NCBI GenBank assembly: GCA_020137815.1
Contig: CM035360.1
Coordinates: 2,074,077-2,138,076 of the forward strand
Origin: Hormiphora californensis
Taxonomy: Eukaryota > Ctenophora > Tentaculata > Cydippida > Pleurobrachiidae
Length of the DNA: 64,000 nt
Direction: 5' to 3'
This document shows, one piece after another, positions 35,334 through 58,800 of this stretch. The position numbers were made by a program, and so were the translations under genes. The notes below the pieces were generated by a model. It saw only the letters and a program-made list of their open reading frames with translations. It did no database searches and had not been told where the DNA came from. Position 1 is the first letter of the stretch. Each line of letters starts with the position of its first letter.

Positions 35334-35527
35334 AACTACAGAGATATGATGTATCATTCTGAGATCTTATGATTAAATGCATTAGGGACTGACTAGACCG
35401 TTTAACAAGCTTCTATTCCCCAATCCCCATGAGTATGATTTGAATATTGGGGGGTTATATAAAACGGACCAAAAAGAAGGGATATAATACAAAGGAGCTC
35501 TAATAAGTTACACAACTTCTTTTTCTC

Positions 35528-36247
35528 TCAACTTACACTGACAGTAAATCGTTCACTATTATTACTATCAACCATCACCACGACCTCATGATCACCCTTC
35601 CTCAAAACCTCACTCGGCATTTTAATAAGTTTGTCTGAGCTCAAAAACAAGTTATTCTCCTCGACTAAAAACCTCACTATGTCTCCAATCCTCACCTCAC
35701 CCTCTGACCTCATTACCAGCTCCTTCATCAAATTTGTCAATGCCTCATCCCCATGACCTTGATGTTCGCCCGCTGACACATCTGACCCATCCACATCAGC
35801 TGCACTGTACTCTTGGACATTCTCTGTCGTTGCAAACAGTGCATATCCCGGATTAATCAAATACTCGAAAACATCGTCTATAGACCACCACATGAGGGTC
35901 CCGGATTGAATGACACTCGGTACATTCCGGGCAGGATACTCAGGTAACTTTACGGGGGTGTGTCGGTACTCCTTTATAAATATAACCGGTAACTCTCTCC
36001 TCTCCAGGGGGCTGCCCTTGTTTACCGCATCCACGACTTTGCAAGTTTCATCCCATACCCTCATCGTAACGTCACGATCAAGTTTATCCAGGACTCGGTT
36101 CAGGTGGTTCCCCCGCTGGTCTATGTTGTCAAGAGGACCGATTAGGTACTGCTTGCTGTACATACCGAGGGAGCGGGGAGATGGGAGGCGGAGGGGTAGT
36201 TTGGGACCTCGACGACAAAGCAACCGACTAACTGCCGATGAATTCAT
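35528..36247 (-). CDS. MRPL9: Probable mitochondrial ribosomal protein bL9m
   Basis: Single frame, 239 residues. The N-terminus is rich in Arg and lacks acidic residues for the first 35 positions, as in a mitochondrial presequence. Two segments resemble ribosomal protein L9: a middle stretch (EYLINPGYALFATTENVQEY), like the bacterial N-domain ..RNYLIPxGLAxxATxEN, and a C-terminal stretch (IGDIVRFLVEENNLFLSSDK then MPSEVLRKGDHEVVVMVDS), like the L9 C-domain with its LPxxxxxxGxHEV pattern. L9 sits near the base of the L1 stalk of the large subunit. A donor-like GTAAGT overlaps the stop codon (35528-35530), so a further 3' exon cannot be excluded. It is separated from the cactin start by 194 bp on the same strand. 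Assignment is by pattern only; the first 120 residues are not recognised. Confidence 0.6.
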   Translation of the reverse strand: MNSSAVSRLLCRRGPKLPLRLPSPRSLGMYSKQYLIGPLDNIDQRGNHLNRVLDKLDRDVTMRVWDETCKVVDAVNKGSPLERRELPVIFIKEYRHTPVKLPEYPARNVPSVIQSGTLMWWSIDDVFEYLINPGYALFATTENVQEYSAADVDGSDVSAGEHQGHGDEALTNLMKELVMRSEGEVRIGDIVRFLVEENNLFLSSDKLIKMPSEVLRKGDHEVVVMVDSNNSERFTVSVS

Positions 36248-36453
36248 GTTGGGCTAGAAGAAATCAAGAAATGAAATTAGTTGAAGAATTCAATTAAAAA
36301 CTCAATTAATTTGATGATACCTGAAATTTTAAACTGAAGTCGTAGTATACACAAATCATACACAAAGCAATATCCCCCAACAAAAAGTCAATGACACACG
36401 AACTATCTTATCTGGATTCTAGTTCAGCGATTGTAACATGAAAAAAGTGACGT

Positions 36454-37422
36454 TTAAATGACAAAGTATAGCAGCAGGAACATTATTAAAAGAGTGATAA
36501 CGCATCCCATATAAAACAGATATTGATCCGTTGTTGAGCGGCGTTCTACCATTTTCATGACAGTCTGTGATAATCCCAGGGAACTGACAACGCTAGACAT
36601 ACGACCCTTGATAATCTGAAAAGAGAAAAGGGCGTAGTACGGAAAATCGCATTTTTTTATATCTTGAAACAAAATCGGGGGTTGAAATGATAAATTCTTA
36701 CTCCAAGGGTTGACCGCTGATTACGTAGTTGCTTCAATGCCTCCGCTCCACTGTCTAGCAATCTATCCAATCCGCTGTCTGAATTCATGGCCTTATCATT
36801 GAACGATATGGCAGCGTCAAGTGCTAGGATAGTATCCTACGGGAAGGGAAATATCATTAAGGAAAACGCTACCTGTACATCACCTAGGTAGACATGGCTA
36901 TTGCCTATTAGACAGTTATCACAGAAAAACTGAAAAGTCACATACAGTGTTGTCATTAGCAGTGAACTCTCTGTTCAGCAATTCTGATCTCTCTGCCTGC
37001 TCCCGCTCCCTTTCACTCTGCACAGCTCGGTGCCGCTGGAGAGCTGTACTTAGTGACCGATAGTCGTACATCAGCTGGTCATATCTGGAGAGAATGTGTT
37101 GTCATTAAATCTGTATTTACGCAATTGAAATGATCAAATGTTGCTATCCTATTTGAAAGTATATATTTGTTGAATAACTGTGATAATAGCCACAACAACT
37201 CGAAGCAATGTGGTCATACCTGTACTTAGCAGTTTGCCGGCGGTGTGCAGGTTCTTTTTTGACAAGAATATCCAGTCGTTCACAATCTGCTGTTAGCTGT
37301 TCCTGGAGCCCAATAATTTGTCCCATTGCGTTGCCATCTCCTTTCCCATACTGGTCCACAAGCGACTGCAGGGATTGGAGCCGCCGATGGGAGACCGGCA
37401 TAAGCCGATCCAACTCAGTCAT
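36454..37422 (-). CDS. GOSR2: Golgi SNAP receptor complex member 2 (membrin, GOSR2)
   Basis: Exons (minus): 37422-37220, 37084-36946, 36836-36702, 36615-36454, in phase, 212 residues, a normal membrin length. N-terminal helical region (LDILVKKEPAHRRQTAKYRY, comparable to the conserved KEPxxxRxxAxxRxDQL block), Qb-type SNARE heptads (LDRLLDSGAEALKQLRNQRS, LGLSQTVMKMVERRSTTDQY) and a C-terminal membrane anchor ending about two residues from the terminus (VITLLIMFLLLYFVI). Membrin is a tail-anchored Qb-SNARE in ER-to-Golgi and intra-Golgi fusion, acting with syntaxin-5, Bet1 and Sec22/Ykt6. Confidence 0.93.
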
Positions 37423-38728
37423 CTTGCAGTTTTAATAATGCATTATCATAATGTGCTAAAAAGAAGGACTTTTGGGCATTTTCTTTCATTTAAGCGCCTT
37501 TTTTACACATTTAAGTTCAAAATCTGTCGTTCGTAGTGTCGAGCGACACTTTAGAGGGCCCTCTGGCCATGTAAACCTACCAAAACTGGAGCTATCTGGC
37601 TAAAAACGGACGCAAAAGACGTACGAAAACGGCGAAAAAAGAATTTGTGGATTTCCCCCCAATACAATTTTTTTGTTCGGCCAGTATTTTCAGAATTTTA
37701 TAATGCGCGGCGTTAACCGCGCGTTACCATTTTTCAAGTCAGAACCATTTTCTTCGCGCCGTACATCTTATAGTCGGATTTTAGAGTTTTCTTAAATGAC
37801 CATAACTATGGTTCCTGATAAGATAGATACTTGGTTATGAAGATCATGGTATGTTCTTCCGAGAACGTTTTTGAGAAACGACAGTTATTTAAAATCCGAC
37901 TATACGAGTCTTGTACAACCCGGAAAATCGCGGGTGGGTGTTTATCAGGTTCAATAAAACTCAACGTATTTTGTACAGTGGCAACACAGAAACTATTTTA
38001 CAGCATTTGTTCATTGCAGAGGGTATATAATGTCCGATAAATCGCCTCTTTTGCATAAGATGAGATTAAACAAACTATGATACTACACACTCGTTATATG
38101 ATTAAAACTAGGATATAGATATTTCAGAATAACAGTTGCTTTATTAGAAAGAGTGGCTTCAATGTTTTCAACTAGTCAGCAGTGTCTTTTGAAGAAAAAA
38201 AACCAAAACTTGCTTGCAAGTTTGAAGTTCATGTTAAAAATCCCAACCAATCTTTTCCAATCTAAACCCAAAATGAACCCATACCGATACGACAAGATGG
38301 CCCCACTAGTAATACTAATAACGCACAAAAACATATCTTCTTTCAATTAAACAGAAAAAACTCTACTGACAAGAGTTTTATAGAAAGGAGTAAAAAGTTG
38401 TGCGGGTAGCTGCTACAACTTTTTACTCCTTTCTCTCTCGTCTAGGAAATAAAAATGTCCTTTGGTGTAATAGGTATGCACAATTGAGAGGTGCATAAAC
38501 AGGGAGGAAAGGTGTCAGAGATAGTTCCTTTTTATGCCTTTCTTACTCCGGGGATATTCTCAATCGCCTGGGAGGTTAATTATTATTAATTATTATTATT
38601 ATTAATTATTGCTTGAGTCATGGAAGTCGGAGAAAGAGGTACTCCCTCTCTTGTACAATATTGTACTTTCCCTTTGATGAATTACTAACACTCATCTAAA
38701 AAGGGATTCCAACTAATTTATACACCAA
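37423..38728. other. Spacer between flotillin 3' end and GOSR2 5' end, with a MITE-like element and a hairpin
   Basis: Contains GC-rich GCGCGGCGTTAACCGCGCG near 37705, a possible GOSR2 promoter element. A short inverted-repeat element lies at 37769-37904 (ends TATAGTCGGATTTTA / AAAATCCGACTATA). A 19-bp-stem hairpin lies at 38383-38433 (GAAAGGAGTAAAAAGTTGT, loop of about 13 nt), about 300 bp past the flotillin stop. No gene seen. Confidence 0.65.
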
Positions 38729-50456
<11,728 letters not shown>

Positions 50457-50862
50457 ACCATCATTAAATACCTGGACAGTATTAATGTTAGCTGTCATAG
50501 CATAGGAGATATAGGAGAACTTGACACCTCGGGGAACCAGTGTTATACAGGGACAAACAGATCGCATTGTACTGGAAATGGAAAAATGGAACAGTAACTT
50601 TACTACCAGTAATAGTAAAAACAACATTACTTAAAAAACATTATAAACAAAAAAGAACCCAAAAGCCCGCTGCTTATGCACACACTAACACAACGTAACA
50701 CAATGTTCACAAAAGAAACTAACAAATAGATATGAGTTCAAGTCACAGGAACCAACCCTAACCTTCTAAGTTCTAACATCTATCTTACTACAAAGTGTCC
50801 AGCACTCTCTTATTCAAGCAAACTCATTTTCAACTAACATATATCCCGTTCAATGAAACTGT

Positions 50863-52021
50863 TCACCCGATAGTATCATATTGAACTCCCTCCCGATACT
50901 CTCCACATGTTTTCAGGTACATAAACCCATCATAAATGAGTCCTCCCAGATCTTTCCACATGTCAAGATGAGGCATAAGCTCCTCTCCTCTCTTACCATC
51001 AGAATAGTTGTAGGCCACCCCGATAACTAGATACAGACCCACGATGACGAAGAAGAATATGACCAGCCAGGAACCCGTGCTGGGTCCACCGTGCAGACCT
51101 GTTGGGAGGGGAGATTTGTTATTGATGCAAATTAATGGCAATACTTTCTGATATTTGATAATATATCAGGGTCATACATATTACATGCAGCATTATTGTA
51201 CAAAATGGCAGTGTAATATATGTAGATATATAACTGTAATACCTGATGGCGTGACGTCACAGTGAAACTCGTTTTTCCCTAGTGTCCCATCCAAAGCAGC
51301 CCTTGTGTTACAATCACATCCAAAGGGTGTATTCATTTCAACACAATATTGCGCTCCCTCAGGGCAGTCCAATGTCTTGTAAAGGGCAGGTGAATCCAGA
51401 CCTTTCGGTTTGATGCAGTTACCAGATGTACAGCAGTTTAGCGTCACTGCAAACTTCTTAGTCTGCAAAAAAGAAGGATAAAGTATGACTGCAGATTACA
51501 TGTAAATGGGAAGATTTCTAATTAATCAACATTACGAAAACAATGTGAGACCAACTTACAGGGTCATCGCCGCCTCCATAAATTAGCCGCACTCCTTTTT
51601 TTGAGTCAGCTTCATCAATCAAAACAGCAGTGACATTGTCACATGCCCCAATGGCAGTCCAACAGAATTTGCTATCAAGGCAGTTTGTGGTAGGGTTGGG
51701 CTCCGGAATACACGCCGAGGGGGAATTTGTTGATACTTTGGTAGCCACCTGCCGGGGCTGGCAGTTTCCATCGATAGTGTGACCGTCAATTTTAGTAGCA
51801 CGAACATAGTCCATCAAATTGAAGAAGACATAATTGTTTTTGTCCTGCTTTCCGTATAAGCTTGCTGCTTCTTTGTAGTTCTGGACTGGTGGCCTGTGAT
51901 CCTTCAGGTGGTTGACGTTGAATTTTATGGTTCCCACTAGAAAGTCTGTTTGCTGGCATGTGGTAGCTACTTGTGAGTGGATCAGGTGTAGTGTGGCGAT
52001 GAATATGAGTGATTTTAACAT
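50863..52021 (-). CDS. Cation-dependent mannose-6-phosphate receptor-like protein (MRH family)
   Basis: Exons (minus): 52021-51560, 51462-51243, 51098-50863, in phase, 305 residues. Signal peptide (MLKSLIFIATLHLIHSQ), then a Cys-rich luminal domain of about 230 residues with paired Cys and CWTAIGACDNV, one membrane helix (SWLVIFFFVIVGLYLVIGVA), and a cytosolic tail GEELMPHLDMWKDLGGLIYD that matches the CD-MPR tail pattern (..FPHLxFWxDLGxLxxDG). Members bind mannose-6-phosphate or related N-glycans and carry lysosomal enzymes from the trans-Golgi to endosomes. The tail ends EGVQYDTIG: a possible YxxI sorting motif, but no acidic-dileucine ending as in vertebrate CD-MPR. An ATG27-like relative is the main alternative. 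Confidence 0.82.
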
Positions 52022-52899
52022 GGTACGTGACGGAGAGAGGCGAAAATGTGGTGAAAAAGAAGAATTTTAAAAACGTGGAAAATTTTCAAGGCCAGTTTTC
52101 AAAGTTTTTCGCTCTCCTGAAATAAAATTTTTACCGCGCGCCGCCGCGCGCGTAAATGCAGTGTATTCACAAATTATTGGCTGCCGTTTGTCACCTACGC
52201 AAAATTGACCAAAACCCGTTGAGTCAAGATGATACACCAATTAAACATCCTTCGGTTGAGACCGAACAAAGAATGACAAGAAAATTCATATTCTTATGAA
52301 AAATAAAATGGTAGTAAGATGTACAGAGTCAAAATAAATCAAATTAAGAATTAACAGATCAAAATATATCAATATCATTATCAACTTCAAGTTTGACAGA
52401 GTCAGACTTCAATAACATAAACTAGCAACGCATTTGCCGAATAGTTATGTTTCCAAAACAATGTTTTTAGAAAGTTCAAGATTTTCAACAGCTGTTTACA
52501 GCTTTAAATGGATCAGGATAACTGACTCAGACGGCTCAGGGCATGGGTAAATGATAAGGGTTTGTATTTTTAACTTTTTATTACTCTAAAAATACTCTTA
52601 TCCACAAGTCCAGTGCATTTACACCCTCAACTTCATCATATTTTAACCAATGTGACCTATATTTGTTTAAAATCAACTGTCAATGCACGGCGTCAATATT
52701 TATGGAGATATATTACAAAACTAAACTGGTCTCATCCTCAGAAAACCGCAGTCCTCTCCCTGATATCAGGATCCCTCGCCCTATTGTTCCTAATTAATAG
52801 TCCTAAATGATCGGTATTATATAATACCCCGTATATCACATTCCGTTGCTATGACGTTAGCATATTAAATATTACGTTGCTTTGACAACTGGAGGATGA
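52022..52899. other. Spacer with GC-rich putative promoter of the M6PR-like gene
   Basis: Just upstream of the 52021 start codon lies a CpG-dense CCGCGCGCCGCCGCGCGCG (about 52133-52151) in otherwise AT-rich DNA. A similar CpG-dense element occurs upstream of GOSR2. No gene seen in the rest. Confidence 0.5.
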
Positions 52900-55800
52900 T
52901 CATTTGTGGAGTCGGATTGTTGTCATTCCATCCTTGCCTGTCTCCATGTGTAAATCCATCAGACTAGGAGCCTCTTTAACTCCAATATTGTCTCCGTTAT
53001 CCCAAGCGTTACCAAACCTACAGGTGGAAAAACATAGATCAGTAAAAAAGAGGTTTTAATATTGAGACCTGAAAACTAAAAGGATCGCTAAACAGTTGCA
53101 CGCTGAATCAGCTCCCGGCTGTTAGAGCATTAGCTTGAATCAGTTCCCGAAGATTAATAAACCAAATTAAATCCACATGGGACATAGTACATACCTAGCT
53201 GCAAAGATATCCCCGGCATTATCATCCATCTCTGGCATGACAATGCTCTCCCTATTTTTGGTATCACTAAACACAGGCAGGGTGGGGCTGAGACACGCTC
53301 TCTGTTGTCCACTCTCCTCCGCAACCTTCTCTAACCAGGACATAGCTGAGTCGTAGTCTGTTCGGAGGTTGGCACCGTGTTGGAGCCGCCGAATTGCGTT
53401 CGTCCAAAGTCTGAACTGGAGTTCGTCTTCAACACAGAGACACCTGTGGGAAATGGGAGTAATGACTAGATTGTCGTGAGATTGGAAAACAGGCCAAATC
53501 GACACTTTGCTGACAAACAGTGTTTGAAACACTTGGGAGCTCGAATTTAATTTTCTGTGAGGGTTCGGTAGACCCCACTTTTCAGTATTTAAAATGACTG
53601 AATCGGTCAGTAACTGACCTTGTTGATCGGTGGTCCTCCCGGGTGTTGGTTCTAGTTCTGATCAGGAAGCAGAACTCAGTGGGTGCCTTGTGTTCCTTTT
53701 TAAATTCCTTGTTGTTCGCAGGAAGGAATATGTCATTGTCATCAATCCTGCAGGGGGATGGGGTGGTTAGAGAGAGGGAGAGAAGGAAGGAATATGTCAT
53801 TGTCATCAATCCTGCAGGGGGATGGGGTGGTTAGAGAGAGGGAGAGAAGGAAGGAATATGTCATTGTCATCAATCCTGCAGGGGGTGGGGTGGTTAGAGA
53901 GAGGGAGAGAAGGTTAGAGATTGGGAGGTTAGAGAGGGGGATGGGGTGGTTAGAGAGGGAGAGAAGGTTAGAGATTGGGAGGTTAGAGAGGGGATGGGGT
54001 GGTTAGAGAGAGGGAGAGAAGGAAGGAAGATGTCATTGTCATCAATCCTGCAGGGGGATGGGGTGGTTAGAGAGAGAGGGAGACGGCTGAGAGAGGGAGA
54101 GGTATCAATCCTTTGGGGGATGGAGTGGTTAGAGAGAGGGAGACGGCTGAGGCGGAGAGATAGAGAGAGGGGAGACACGAGTCAGGCGTTATACAGATGG
54201 ATAAAGAGCTAAGACAAGACCATTAACATTGCCATCCTCAAACGGTCACGGCAAGTGAGAGACATTGAATAACTAGGAGAGAGAAAAAGTGAGAGACATT
54301 GAATAGCTAGGAGAGAGATCAAGATTTAAGATGTGCATAGATTCATTTTATTTTATCTTGAGTTGTTTGAGTTTGACCTGTCAAGAAAATGAAGTACGTA
54401 GTTCTAGCAACTCTGTTTGTGACTATAACAGGTGAGGTCAGATGGGAGGTAGATTATTGAAAATAGGTGAACTTAAATCACCTCAATAGTTCAGGAAATA
54501 ATAGTAAGTATTATATATGTTAAATCCCCCCACTACTTCAGCGTGGAGTCCAGTGATACGTGGTACTTATATACCATTTGATCTGGAGAGTACTCCTCTT
54601 CAAATCAAAACCGACTCTACTACCGGGAGTGGTGAGCAGATCCAGTGGTACACATTTAATGCAGCTGGGAGTTTCATTGGATCACTACAGGTGTTGTTCA
54701 TCTCATCTATCCAACTCCACATCACCTACTGCTCCGCCTCATGGACTGAATTCCCAGTAAAGCCACCAGGGGAAGTGGACAAGACGTGGACAATTCGGAA
54801 GACAGCCACCACCCTTAGCATAGAGTGCAATGGGGTGGAGGTATTGGACTATAAGTTCAGTGACAGTAGTAAAAGTTACTGTGTATCAGAGTGGGGAGGA
54901 GATGTTGTGGAGAAGATACGGTTTGGCTCGGGAGACATCGCATCAGATAGCTACCGAGCAAAGCCACCAGGTAATGTTGTGTGTAAATCACCACAAATAG
55001 AATTATATACGTCATTTATGATGCACAGCTGTTCGCTGCAAAAAAACTAACAGGTGAAATCAGAACTAATAAAGTAATGATTTACCACTGTAACTGCAAT
55101 TTTATCAATCACTGCTCAATATATCTAAAATTTGTATACACCATTATTATAGTGGTTAGTTATTCATTTCCATCCATCAGTGTGCCCCGGATTTACCGTG
55201 GACGGATCAGTGCTAGGAAGTTGGAACGATACTGATCCTGGACAAACGGTGACCATCAACTGTCAGAAGAAGCACGTGCGAGATGGTAGCTCTGAGAGGA
55301 CCTGTAATAGCGACGGAGTGTGGAATAATGACGCTCCTCTTTGCAGGAAACAAGGTATAAGGCTGGAAATTTTGAGGGGTTGGTAGCTTAGTGGTATAGC
55401 TTCGAGCATGCCTCTCTGAACTCTGAAGGTCCCTGGTTCATTTCCCGGTCAACCCCAGTATTTCTCGATTTTCTTCCTTCTTTAGATCTTGCTCAAATCT
55501 CATAAGTACTGAATAATCAATCAATCTCTCCTTAACCAAGATCATGACGACATGTAACATACAGAACCAGGACAGTCACCACCGACTGTCATCATAGCAC
55601 TGGCTTTAAGCGGGCATGCACAGAGAGTGGGAAGTGGAACAGGAACCGACCGACACAAGTAAACAACCAATCAGAACTCATTATTTAGGTCACGTGACTG
55701 GTTATATCAGTCAATCAGTATTTCCTGATTCGGTCGGTTCCTGAAGTGGAACACTAATTTGCTCCCATATGCAAGACACAAGGTTCGTATATATGGGGTC

Positions 55801-58800
55801 ACTTAGACAAAGAAAGGGGGGTGTGTTATTGCATTGGGCTGTTGGAAATGGAAATCAATACAAAAGGGCAAAGGCTGGCACCTTTTGTAGCGATGAACCG
55901 AATTTATAACTGCATAATTATGTAGTTACTGTGATTTGTGGGGATTGTGTCCTCAGGAGAACTCGACAGGGCAATGAAATTTCCCTGGAGTACTGTACAA
56001 ATACAAACACAAACACGAGTGTTTTAACAGAAACACTCGTATATATGGGGTCACTTAGACAAAGAAAGGGGGGTGTGTTATTGCATTGGGCTGTTGGAAA
56101 TGGAAATCAATACAAAAGGGCAAAGGCTGGCACCTTTTGTAGCGATGAACCGAATTTATATGAGGCATAAACTCTGGCCACTGGCACGTTATTTCAGATA
56201 CCTTTCTCCCAGCGCGCCGCTGGGAGAAGGTAGCTGTAGTTTATCCGCCAGTGGCGGATAAACTGGTTTAAATCACGACGACGATCCTGAGGCGTAGCCG
56301 AGGGAGAGGCGGAGGGGTTTAAACCAATAACGTGCCATTGGTCAGAGTTTATGGGTTATATACCCTGCTTTAGTTGTTTGTTTCAAGTATTACACACTAA
56401 CAAGAGAGAGAACACTAATCAAAACACACAAAGAGAACTGAGAAACAGTCAAAAACATCTCTCAATTGAGTGTATATTGTTTGGTAACAGTTACTAAGGA
56501 GAGAGAGAAAGAAATAACAAGATATGGGGCATGCCAGACATAACACAGAGGAATTGAGATAGTGAAACAAAAGGGGAGATAAAGAGAGAGAAATTGACGG
56601 AATGTGTTGTTTCTTTCTCTCCAATGCAGTGTGTAACTCTTGCAAACAGTGTTCCCTCTGTATTTCAGTAAGAACTGATCATTTACACACACTTTGAATG
56701 TAACATAGGAGTTAATAATAAACAGCCAGCCAGTGGGAAATAATCTGCCGCTGGACTGGCTGTATATTGAGAGCGCGCCAGTGGGACTTCTCGCCGCTGG
56801 CGGGTTATTTAAGTTAGCAGGGTATATAACTGCATAATTATGTAGTTACTGTGATTTGTGGGGATTGTGTCCTCAGGAGAACTCGACAGGGCAATGAAAT
56901 TTCCCTGGAGTACTGTACAAATACAAACACAAACACGAGTGTTTTAACAGAAACACTCGTATATATGGGGTCACTTAGACAAAGAAAGGGGGGGTGTGTT
57001 ATTGCATTGGGGTGTTGGAAATGGAAATCAATACAAAAGGGCAAAGGCTGGCACCTTTTGTAGCGATGAACCGAATTTATAACTGCATAATTATGTAGTT
57101 ACTGTGATTTGTGGGGATTGTGTCCTCAGGAGAACTCGACAGGGCAATGAAATTTCCCTGGAGTACTGTACAAATACAAACACAAACACGAGTGTTTTAA
57201 CAGAAACACTCGTGTTTGTATTTGTAATTATGTAGTTATGTATAATTAACCCTAATTAATATAATTAACCTACCTTGCGAAGCTGGTCCAGGCGAGTGCA
57301 GCTCCCTTGTTTTTAGCTTTACCAGCGTAGTAAATAGCACTGTCCCGTATTATAAAGTTCATCTTTCTCCAGCTCTTCTTACCGCTCTTCAGCCAATGAA
57401 CACCCCGCAACCCTGTAACAAAGGGTGATGGATATACGTTTTAAATGTTAGATCATTATAGAGATTACCAAAAACGGAGGAGCTGAACCACCGTGACAAC
57501 TAGCAATTAGACACTTTTTCGCGAGAGAGACTTTTGAAAAGATTGTCCTCTCCGAATCGGTGCGAAGTCAAAACAAAACGTGCTGAATAGCAACAAAACC
57601 CACTGTTTACGTACCGATGCTAGGTATGCGAGTGCTAGCAGTCCCGGAGAAGAAATCATCAATTAGAACCTGCCGGCATTCCCTACTCAGGTCGACCACA
57701 TTGGCATAGCTGTCGTCAGGGAACAGGTATTGTTGGGGTCTCCTGAATAGCTCGAACCTACAGGGATAACGAGAGAGGGGTTAGGAGGGGGAGAGGGGTT
57801 TAGGTGAGGAGAGAGGGGTTAGGAGGGGGAGAGGGGTTTAGGTGAGGGAGTCGGAAGAGAGGGGGTAACCTACAGGGATAACGAGAGGGGTTAGGAGGGG
57901 AAGATGGGTTTAGGTGAGGGAGTCGGGAGAGAGGGGGTAAGGAGGGCCCTCGAGGGGTGGGCCAGTGGTCTTTCTATTTGTCCCACTTCTGAATAGCTCG
58001 AACCTACAGGGATAACGAGAGAGAGGGGTTAGGAGGGGGAGGGGGGTTTATGTGAGGAGAGAGGGGTTATAACCGGTTAGGAGAGAGAGGGTAATGGGTG
58101 GGTAAGGGGTGGGCCATTAGTCTTTCTATTTGGTCCACTTACTTTCTCGCGTTATTTCGGAAGTATATTTTGTTGGTTGAATCTCGACTCCAACTGTTTA
58201 GAATATCGTAAACTATCTTGTGGTCTTCCAACTGCCGCTCTACAGGGAATGGATTGGTTATTTATGGAGTATTGCATTCTCATCCACTTTTGTGAGTTCT
58301 GGCCAATGTGCCCTAATATCTGGTTTTATGAGCCCTTCCCGTTTCATTTGTGGCGCTAATTTGGGTCGTGATGGTTCTATAACCGAAGTATGAAACCCAT
58401 GGCTCTGTTATTACAATCTAGATATTGTATATATCGTGATCTATTTTGGTCTCAGGCCTGTAGGACTCGATATGTGCATTGAATCTACTCATTGTAAAGT
58501 TTATCATTACTAGGTAGCACTGCCAGCTTCAGCAGATCTCCACGATAGAGGACAGACAAATATACAGGCAGACAGACAGAGAGCTAGTACCAGACAGACA
58601 GAGAGCTACTATCACTGATAGTATCAGACAGGCAGGGAGGTACTATAATGTATCAGGTACGGGACACACATTTATCACAAAGCAGCTGTTATCTATCAAG
58701 AAAGGGGGAATACGCCACACAGAGGGGAAAGCAGCTAGCGGATATAAAATCTCCTGAAGTCCGACTGGCGACTGATAAACTTACCAATTTTAAGGTCAGT

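Noticed and set aside
55931-56170. Repeated small frames starting MICGDCVLRRTRQGNEISLE
   Set aside because: They occur identically in two copies of the X-Y repeat and are best seen as part of the repeat; no signal of protein constraint.
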